DNA of 11,797 nucleotides, from positions 1 through 11,797 of the forward strand of contig JAXJSH010000011.1 of the NCBI GenBank assembly GCA_036310185.1, written 5' to 3'. The notes beneath the pieces are model-generated. The model saw only the letters and a program-made list of their open reading frames with translations, made no database searches and was not told the origin of the DNA. A program made the translations under genes and the position numbers. Of the stretch, positions 7,188-11,797 are shown in pieces; within the stretch, counting starts at the first letter, position 1; every line of letters starts with the position of its first letter. Source of the DNA: JALENY01 sp036310185 (GTDB taxonomy: Bacteria; Bacillota; Clostridia; Lachnospirales; Lachnospiraceae).

Positions 7188-7711
7188 CGACTATATTTCT
7201 GATCATAGAAATACAGATATACTTCTTTGTCTGAATCTGACATTCCCGATTTGGTAATGCGAGTGTACCAGCGCAGATAATCCTGATACATATAGAGGGC
7301 GGTTTTGTTGGTTACTTCAAAACGTCTGGCAATCTCCGTATGTGTTTTGCAATGGGTATAATGAATGATTATGGGCGGTGCCAGAAGATTGCTGGCCAGT
7401 GTATCAGCATCCGTCTCATCTTCAGGAGAAGAAGTGTTATGACCCAGCAAAATGTGCCCAAGTTCATGCATCAGCGAAAAACGAATACGACCATAAGAAA
7501 CGGCAGCGTTATAATATATAGTATGATTGAGCAAAAACGAGTCGTGGCTGATCTGTTCACATGCCTGTTGTTTTTTGGTGGACAGGCGGTCATAAGGAAT
7601 GCAGGGATAGCCATATTTTTGCAAAATAGACATGCAGTCAATGGGGAATGTGCGGATATTGCATGTGCGGTAAACTTCTAATATAATCTCATTAATTTTT
7701 TCGTGGTTCAT
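7166..7711 (-). CDS. ImmA/IrrE-family metallo-endopeptidase
   Basis: The protein has 181 residues, usual for single-domain members. A zinc protease signature HELGH lies at 82-86 in the longer form HELGHILLGH, with the third ligand probably Glu99 in EDETDADTLASNLLAP, the usual E-x-x-A arrangement. The C-terminal part (EIARRFEVTNKTALYMYQ) matches the helical tail of the family. Known relatives cleave partner XRE-type repressors (ImmA on ImmR of ICEBs1; IrrE/PprI on DdrO). An XRE regulator is encoded about 500 bp upstream on the same strand and is the likely partner, although it has its own promoter and terminator. The promoter of this gene carries a consensus LexA box, so DNA-damage induction is likely. 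The ribosome binding site (GAAGAG) is weak. The stop codon lies inside the metK terminator. Confidence 0.9.
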   Translation of the reverse strand: MNHEKINEIILEVYRTCNIRTFPIDCMSILQKYGYPCIPYDRLSTKKQQACEQISHDSFLLNHTIYYNAAVSYGRIRFSLMHELGHILLGHNTSSPEDETDADTLASNLLAPPIIIHYTHCKTHTEIARRFEVTNKTALYMYQDYLRWYTRITKSGMSDSDKEVYLYFYDQKYSRKKALTS

Positions 7712-7732
7712 TGATGTCTCTTCTTTCTTGCG

Positions 7733-7746
7733 CGAACGTTTGTTCG
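7733..7746 (-). promoter_or_regulatory. LexA (SOS) box upstream of the metallopeptidase gene
   Basis: The minus strand reads CGAACAAACGTTCG, a complete match to the Firmicute LexA/DinR consensus CGAAC-N4-GTTCG. It lies immediately downstream of the predicted -10, where bound repressor would cover the transcription start. Confidence 0.8.
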
Positions 7747-7775
7747 ATTATAACATAGGGAAGGGAATAAGTAAA
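7747..7775 (-). promoter_or_regulatory. Predicted metallopeptidase promoter
   Basis: On the minus strand: TTTACT (7775-7770), a 17-base spacer, then a perfect TATAAT (7752-7747) preceded by TGT, an extended -10. The LexA box abuts the -10. Confidence 0.7.
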
Positions 7776-8160
7776 GAGATATAGAGATAAATAAGATAGT
7801 AGAGAAAGCGGAGTGGGGTATGCGATATATTGAGATTTACTTATATTAAAATTTATTTGGGCATGAGCATCTAAATTCAATAAAAACAGGAGTTTTGTCT
7901 GCTGGAATAGGCGGAAAAAGGCAGGGACGGGCATCTAAAAGAGGCAAAAACAGAGACTTTGTCTGTTTGCATTAGTATTAACTTGTTCTAAATTGGATTA
8001 AAAGTCTTTATAGCAATATGGAGATACCAGGAGTCAGGAATTTGTATAATCAAGGAATTGTAATACAATAAAAAGGAACGTAAGTCAGGGTTTCTGTCTA
8101 TAGTCTGAAATATGAAAAACGTATAAGAAAAAAGCAAAATTATGGGAATCTGGATATCAA
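7776..8160. other. Intergenic region without a supportable gene
   Basis: This AT-rich stretch lies between the metallopeptidase promoter and the XRE terminator. Short open frames exist but lack ribosome binding sites and protein-like composition. Its only clear structure is the pair of 35-base direct repeats at 7867-7965. It might encode a small RNA, but no promoter/terminator pair was recognised inside it. Confidence 0.5.
7867..7965. repeat. Two 35-base direct repeats
   Basis: Copies at 7867-7901 and 7931-7965 share three identical blocks with identical spacing: GCATCTAAA, six variable bases, AAAAACAG, four variable bases, TTTGTCTG. That is 25 of 35 bases conserved. They start 64 bases apart. 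Function unknown. Confidence 0.65.
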
Positions 8161-8210
8161 AAAAGAAAAAAGGCACCGAATCCTTGAAAACAAGTTTCAA
8201 GGACGGTGCC
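8161..8210 (-). terminator. Strong rho-independent terminator of the XRE gene
   Basis: GGCACCG (8172-8178) pairs with CGGTGCC (8204-8210), and TCCTTGAAA (8181-8189) with TTTCAAGGA (8195-8203). This makes 16 bp with a two-base bulge and loop ACAAG. On the minus strand it starts four bases after the XRE stop codon and is followed by TTTTTTC. Confidence 0.92.
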
Positions 8211-8214
8211 TGTG

Positions 8215-8550
8215 TTAATCATCTGAAAGCAGCGTACGAATCAGTTCCTGTTTCTGCTCTGCGGTCAGTTTTCGTCCGTTCCGGGCAAGCAAAAGGTTCA
8301 TGTCATCAAAGGAAACTGTATTCGGAGGGGGCGCTGCTTTGGATTCTTCTGAAGTATGTCCAAGCAGTGTGTTCATATCAATATGAAAATAGGACGCAAT
8401 CTTACCCAGTGTTTCAAAATCCGGCTCCCGTTCCCCGCGCTCATACATGCTGACAGAACTTCTTGAAAGCTCTAAAATATCGGCTAATTCGGACTGTGAC
8501 AGATGCTGTTCTTTCCGAAGTTGTCTTAATATCTTATCAAAACCATTCAT
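8215..8550 (-). CDS. XRE-family (Cro/CI-like) transcriptional repressor
   Basis: The protein has 111 residues from ATG 8550, chosen because AGGAGGA (about 8557-8563) lies six bases upstream. A longer frame from 8601 would start before this binding site and within a few bases of the predicted transcription start. Residues about 7-63 are a classic HTH_3 domain: ILRQLRKEQHLSQSELADIL, then SRSSVSMYERGEREPDF and KIASYFHIDMNTLLG. A flexible linker (SEESKAAPPP) follows, then a C-terminal helical segment (LLLARNGRKLTAEQKQEL). It is a DNA-binding regulator, probably autoregulatory. TGACAC-type repeats overlap its own promoter and continue to the divergent RHS gene start, and are candidate operators. 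The ImmA/IrrE-type protease encoded downstream on the same strand is its likely antagonist. Target and partner are inferences. Confidence 0.9.
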   Translation of the reverse strand: MNGFDKILRQLRKEQHLSQSELADILELSRSSVSMYERGEREPDFETLGKIASYFHIDMNTLLGHTSEESKAAPPPNTVSFDDMNLLLARNGRKLTAEQKQELIRTLLSDD

Positions 8551-8589
8551 AAAAAATCCTCCTAAGCGAGTCTTCTTTTTTCTCTGAAA

Positions 8590-8618
8590 AGAATAACACA
8601 AAATGCTGTTTTTGTAAA
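8590..8618 (-). promoter_or_regulatory. Predicted XRE repressor promoter
   Basis: On the minus strand: TTTACA (8618-8613), a 17-base spacer and TATTCT (8595-8590) preceded by TGT, an extended -10. One GACAC-type repeat lies just upstream of the -35 (8626-8638) and another, AACACAAAATG, lies in the spacer (8596-8605), as expected for autoregulation. Confidence 0.6.
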
Positions 8619-8742
8619 ATGAGTTGACACAGATCGTGCTAAATAAAAGATAGGTTTGGTGTCGAATAAAAGTGTTTTATAACTTTAAAATACACAAAAA
8701 GTGATATTTTCAAACAAAATGACACAAAAAGTAGAAAAAAGC

Positions 8743-8772
8743 TTGGCACAGAACAAATGTTCGTGATATAAA
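8743..8772 (+). promoter_or_regulatory. Predicted RHS-gene promoter with internal LexA box
   Basis: TTGGCA (8743-8748), an 18-base spacer and TATAAA (8767-8772) preceded by TGA (extended -10) form a good promoter directed at the RHS gene. The spacer contains GAACAAATGTTC (8751-8762), followed by G, which matches the LexA consensus CGAAC-N4-GTTCG in 9 of 10 fixed positions. Repressor bound there would sit between -35 and -10. Confidence 0.65.
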
Positions 8773-8778
8773 AGAGTC

Positions 8779-8969
8779 AGGCGAGATATCTTAAGATGCA
8801 TCGTCTCGACAGAAACATCACGGAAGGAAACCGCGGATACGGAAGTGATGAAGGAATGATATCATTGGGAGAATCTTGTAATGGAGATTTATGGATTTTC
8901 AATACAAAATAAAATTTTTTTAAGATAAAATGACACGAAATGTATCAATTCAAAAAGGAGAGAATGAAA
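8779..8969 (+). other. Long structured 5' leader of the RHS gene
   Basis: About 190 bases separate the predicted transcription start from ATG 8970. They contain the palindrome ATCTTAAGAT (8788-8797) inside a possible CGAGA/TCTCG stem (8782-8786 with 8804-8808). A CATCAC/GTGATG stem (8816-8821 with 8845-8850) encloses CGG/CCG pairings. A perfect 12-base palindrome AATGATATCATT lies at 8855-8866. An AT-rich tract then leads to the ribosome binding site. No known riboswitch core was recognised, and no T-run terminator is present. Confidence 0.45.
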
Positions 8970-11681
8970 ATGACACAAACAGTACAAATCATCCCGGAAC
9001 AGCAGGGAAAAATGCCGAAAATTTTATATGAGAACAAAGAAAAACGAAATGCCTATACGAAGCATTTTGTAACAGAAGGACACGGCGGAGTTGTTGCCGT
9101 ATACCCGCATCCGGTACATTATGAAGAAAACGGAGCGTGGAAAGAAATTGATAACCGTCTGGAGGAGGAAGAGACAGGTGAATCCGGTTATCAAAATAAA
9201 GCCGGAGCTATAAAAGTAAAGTTTGCAAAAAACAGTAATTCTAAAAAACTGGTGACAATTCAGAAAGGCGTCAGAAAACTTTCCTGGTCTTTTCTGCCGG
9301 CGCAGAAACAGGAAACAGAGAAAAAAGAATTTACTGTAATGAAAGTATCTGAGATGGAATCCGTGACAGTGGAGACAGCCACAGAGGAATCTAAAATAGT
9401 GAAATCCGAGACAACGGAATCAATTACAGCAGAAACTTCAGTTTCAAACAGTGGCCGGGAAGAAGAAAACCGGAAAAAAATGGGTGTATCCTATGCCAGA
9501 AGCGGTGGTTACTATGAGGACATCGTTCCGGGAATGGATCTGCGCTATAGCCTGAAAGGAGAGATGCTGAAAGAAGAAGTAGTCTTAAAAACAGCAGAGG
9601 CTGCAAAAACACCGGTTGCCTTTTCTATTACACACAAAAATCTGTGTGCTGCTCAGAAAGAAGACGGCACGATTTGTTTTGCAGGTGAAGACGGAGAAGA
9701 AGTGTACCGCCTGTCTGTACCGTGTATGTATGATGCCGAAGGTGCTTACAGCGGTGATATCCGATATGAACTGCAGACAGATGGTGAGACCAGTACGGTC
9801 ACCCTTGTACCGGATGAAGCATGGCTGGCCGATGAGAACAGAGTGTATCCGGTAGTGCTGGATCCGAATGTGGAGACTACGAAGAAATCCACGGAAATTG
9901 CGGACACTTTTATCCGTGAAAAATATCCAGACAGTTCTGTGGTAGCAAATTATGGATCTTTTTATGTGGGGAATAACAGTGATTATGGAAAGTGCCGTGC
10001 GTTCCTTAAGTTCCGGACACTGCCGACAATTCCGGTAGGAGCTGTCATCTATAATGCAAAAATATATGCATGGCAGTATAAATATTCTACTTATGGCGAG
10101 AGCAGCTTTTACATCAATGCCCATAAGGTAACTGGCAGCTGGGAGACAGGATCTGCCACATGGGACAACTGCCCGAGTTACGAATCCATTGTTCAGGATT
10201 ACGTTAAGGTAGAAGAAGTGGAATCCAATGGTGTGATTAACGTAACACCGAGAGGCTTTAATGTCACGAAGCTGGTCCGTGAATGGTACAACACAGGTGT
10301 AAATCACGGTATTATGCTCAAAATGGCGGATGAGAGCATTCAGGCCGAAGCTGTTTTCCTCACATCCGATTATCCGAGCGACAATGCTTATGGAATCACA
10401 TCAGAACAGTTCCCGACCGGTGTATTTTATTACCGTGATGCGAACGGTCTGGAAGATTACTATAGCTACCACACTCAGTCAGTGGGCAGAGCCGGTACCG
10501 GATACGTCAATGACTTTAATGGTAATCTGGTGTTTGTTCACGAGGATATGGCCACATCGGGAAAACGCATGCCGGTAAAAGTAAACCATGTGTATAATCT
10601 GGGAAGAAGAACAGAAGGAACAAGGTTCGGCTGGGGATGGAGATTGTCTGCCTGTCAGGAACTGAAGACCAGCGATAAAACTGATTTCCCATATGAATAT
10701 ATTGATGGAGACGGAACCTCTCACTACTTTTATAAAGATACGGATGATGGAAATAAGCTGAAAGACGAAAATGGTCTTGGTTACGTGATCACGCAGGAAT
10801 CATCCAGTGATACAGAGGCGTACCGTATCATTGAAACAAAAGACAAATATCAGATGATCTTTGCCCAGGACGGATTTTTAAGGAAAGAAAAAGATCCAAA
10901 TGGAAACACCATCACCTATACGTATGCCAGAGATACATATGGTCTGCATTTATCGAAAATTACGGATCCAACCGGAGCGGAGATTACACTTGAGTATGAT
11001 AAAAATCATCTGGTACGTATGACCGACCCGGCAGGAAGAGTGACTTCTTATACCTATGAAGCACAGAGTGATGAACTGGAAACATATCCAAAGCGAATCG
11101 ATACGATCACTTACCCGGATGGAAAAGTGACAACATTTGATTATGATACAGACGCGAAAACATCGGCAGGAGCAGCAGACCGGAACAAACTGATTTCTGT
11201 GCGTGCAGCCGACGGATATGAGATCAATTACGAATATGTCACAGATTATACCGTGCAGCGAGTTAGCCGGATTACAGAAAAAAATGGAGATTCGATTGGC
11301 CAGGAACTGAAGATTTCTTACAAAAACGGAAATACCACTGTTTTTGAAGAATGTGGATTGGATGGTGATGTGGATGCGGCAGATGATAATCGTACTTGCA
11401 CCTATCAGTTTGACAACAACGGAAGGCCGGTCTGCGTCATCAACAATGACGGAACAGCAGAAAGTTTCGGCTATTATTCCGAAGGGGCAAAAAATAATAA
11501 GCTGAGCAAGTCTGGCTCTACCCAGAAGACAATCGTAAACCATATGCGAAATATCCGCATTGAAAGAGCATTAAACCACTGGACCACATGCGGCGGTGAT
11601 ACCGCAGCAGTAGAACGTACGGAAGAAAAAGGTTATATCGGCACCTGTTCCGCAAAGATCATAAAGACAGGGAAACGCTGA
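8970..11681 (+). CDS. DNRLRE-domain and RHS/YD-repeat protein, C-terminally truncated
   Basis: The protein has 903 residues from ATG 8970 (AAGGAG ends nine bases upstream). Earlier in-frame ATGs at 8940 and 8964 lie before or too close to that binding site. No signal peptide is visible in any of these forms, and a stop at 8931 rules out an upstream extension. Residues 1-300 include VYPHPVHYEENGAWKEIDN, a Thr/Glu-rich linker (about 120-170) and YPVVLDPN. A DNRLRE-type beta domain follows (about 303-465: IADTFIREKYPDSS, CRAFLKFRTLP, VTKLVREWYNTG). Then come an RHS entry region (YVNDFNGNLVFVHED, FGWGWRLSACQEL) and YD-like repeats (about 640-840: DPNGNTITYTY, DPTGAEITLEY, DPAGRVTSYTY). The end (LNHWTTCGGDTAAV) starts a carbohydrate-binding-like segment that stops abruptly at KTGKR. 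RHS proteins usually run much longer and carry a C-terminal toxin, absent here. Relatives are cell-surface or secreted. Its promoter holds a LexA box and XRE operator-like repeats. Confidence 0.85.
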   Translation: MTQTVQIIPEQQGKMPKILYENKEKRNAYTKHFVTEGHGGVVAVYPHPVHYEENGAWKEIDNRLEEEETGESGYQNKAGAIKVKFAKNSNSKKLVTIQKGVRKLSWSFLPAQKQETEKKEFTVMKVSEMESVTVETATEESKIVKSETTESITAETSVSNSGREEENRKKMGVSYARSGGYYEDIVPGMDLRYSLKGEMLKEEVVLKTAEAAKTPVAFSITHKNLCAAQKEDGTICFAGEDGEEVYRLSVPCMYDAEGAYSGDIRYELQTDGETSTVTLVPDEAWLADENRVYPVVLDPNVETTKKSTEIADTFIREKYPDSSVVANYGSFYVGNNSDYGKCRAFLKFRTLPTIPVGAVIYNAKIYAWQYKYSTYGESSFYINAHKVTGSWETGSATWDNCPSYESIVQDYVKVEEVESNGVINVTPRGFNVTKLVREWYNTGVNHGIMLKMADESIQAEAVFLTSDYPSDNAYGITSEQFPTGVFYYRDANGLEDYYSYHTQSVGRAGTGYVNDFNGNLVFVHEDMATSGKRMPVKVNHVYNLGRRTEGTRFGWGWRLSACQELKTSDKTDFPYEYIDGDGTSHYFYKDTDDGNKLKDENGLGYVITQESSSDTEAYRIIETKDKYQMIFAQDGFLRKEKDPNGNTITYTYARDTYGLHLSKITDPTGAEITLEYDKNHLVRMTDPAGRVTSYTYEAQSDELETYPKRIDTITYPDGKVTTFDYDTDAKTSAGAADRNKLISVRAADGYEINYEYVTDYTVQRVSRITEKNGDSIGQELKISYKNGNTTVFEECGLDGDVDAADDNRTCTYQFDNNGRPVCVINNDGTAESFGYYSEGAKNNKLSKSGSTQKTIVNHMRNIRIERALNHWTTCGGDTAAVERTEEKGYIGTCSAKIIKTGKR

Positions 11682-11797
11682 TTAATTAGCATTATTCCCA
11701 ACATTATCCCTTTTTGTCAAGTTTTCAGTAATCCAGTGGGCATATCACTGGTCACTTCCGGGCTATAACCCTTTATTTTGGAGTGTTTTCCTTAAAT
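11682..11797. other. Terminal non-coding tail, possible mobile-element edge
   Basis: No supportable gene. The imperfect palindrome GCTGATTAATTAGC (11677-11690) spans the RHS stop codon. CCAGTG (11733-11738) and CACTGG (11746-11751) form a 6-bp stem without a following T-run. The RHS coding similarity ends abruptly here, as expected at an insertion or deletion junction, but no transposase or certain terminal repeat is visible before the window ends. Confidence 0.35.
11691..11720 (-). promoter_or_regulatory. Possible minus-strand promoter at the right junction
   Basis: On the minus strand, a perfect TTGACA (11720-11715), an 18-base spacer and AATAAT (11696-11691) point back into the RHS gene. 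This would give antisense transcription, as outward promoters at mobile-element ends can. Sequence match only. Confidence 0.3.

Larger units (their letters stand above)
8593..8987. repeat. Family of TGACACAAAAAGT operator-like motifs
   Basis: Six related elements occur: ATAACACAAAATGCTG (8593-8607), TTGACACAGATCGTG (8624-8638), ATACACAAAAAGTGA (8690-8704), ATGACACAAAAAGTAG (8719-8734), ATGACACGAAATGTATC (8930-8946) and ATGACACAAACAGTAC (8970-8985, covering the RHS start codon). The 10-mer AAAATGACAC occurs three times. Several show a CAC-N5-GTG/GTA half-dyad. They lie around the XRE promoter, upstream of the RHS promoter and over the RHS ribosome binding site and start, so they are candidate operators of the XRE protein. 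Confidence 0.5.

Noticed and set aside
8142..8453. 103-residue plus-strand frame antisense to the XRE gene
   Set aside because: It starts at the XRE terminator, has no domain, and mirrors the XRE coding sequence.
8551..8601. Longer XRE start at 8601
   Set aside because: The AGGAGG site lies downstream of 8601 and six bases before ATG 8550, and the HTH domain begins right after 8550.
8930..9060. Short plus-strand frame from ATG 8930 overlapping the RHS start
   Set aside because: It gives about 40 low-complexity residues, has no ribosome binding site, and overlaps the well-supported RHS start in another frame.
9585..10307. 240-residue minus-strand open frame inside the RHS gene
   Set aside because: It lies fully antisense to a frame with clear DNRLRE domain sequence, is Cys/Ile-rich like a shadow translation, and has no ribosome binding site.
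10950..11543. 197-residue minus-strand open frame inside the RHS repeats
   Set aside because: It is a shadow of the YD-repeat coding region, with no recognisable domain and no ribosome binding site.
11686..11797. Open plus-strand frame running off the right edge
   Set aside because: It has 37 codons with no start codon, ribosome binding site or recognisable family; it is too short to support.

Overview
The window looks like chromosomal DNA of a low-to-mid-GC Firmicute, most likely a gut Lachnospiraceae (Blautia-like). This rests on purine-rich AGGAGG-type ribosome binding sites, a SAM-I (S-box) riboswitch in front of metK, Firmicute-type LexA boxes, and a DNRLRE/RHS protein of the kind common in that family. 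The genus is an inference from memory of protein style; no search was run.

Layout. Bases 1-525 hold remnants: the C-terminal end of an unidentified membrane protein, then a gene whose first codons are joined out of frame to its last ~90 codons, apparently by an internal deletion across a short shared sequence. Bases 664-3696 carry an aromatic-acid-exporter-type membrane protein and glmS, both on the plus strand; glmS has a plain promoter and no recognisable glmS ribozyme. A bidirectional terminator separates glmS from a convergent, membrane-anchored L,D-transpeptidase (3770-5215, minus). Bases 5364-7137 form the metK unit: promoter, SAM-I riboswitch with its terminator, then about 260 bp of 53-bp tandem repeats with hairpin potential before metK.

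The right half is accessory in character. On the minus strand lie an ImmA/IrrE-type metallopeptidase (7166-7711) and a small XRE repressor (8215-8550). On the plus strand, divergent from the repressor, is a 903-residue DNRLRE + RHS-repeat protein (8970-11681) that ends early, without the C-terminal part expected of RHS proteins. Consensus LexA boxes sit in the promoter of the metallopeptidase gene and in the promoter of the RHS gene. A motif of the form TGACACAAAAAGT recurs about six times across the repressor/RHS intergenic region and start codon.

The most interesting hypothesis is that the right half is an SOS-responsive switch. DNA damage would lift LexA from both promoters, the ImmA-like protease would remove the XRE repressor (as ImmA does to ImmR in ICEBs1), and the RHS protein would be expressed. 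The parts are visible in the sequence; the wiring is inference. The last ~115 bases hold no supportable gene and may be the edge of a mobile element or deletion that truncated the RHS gene.
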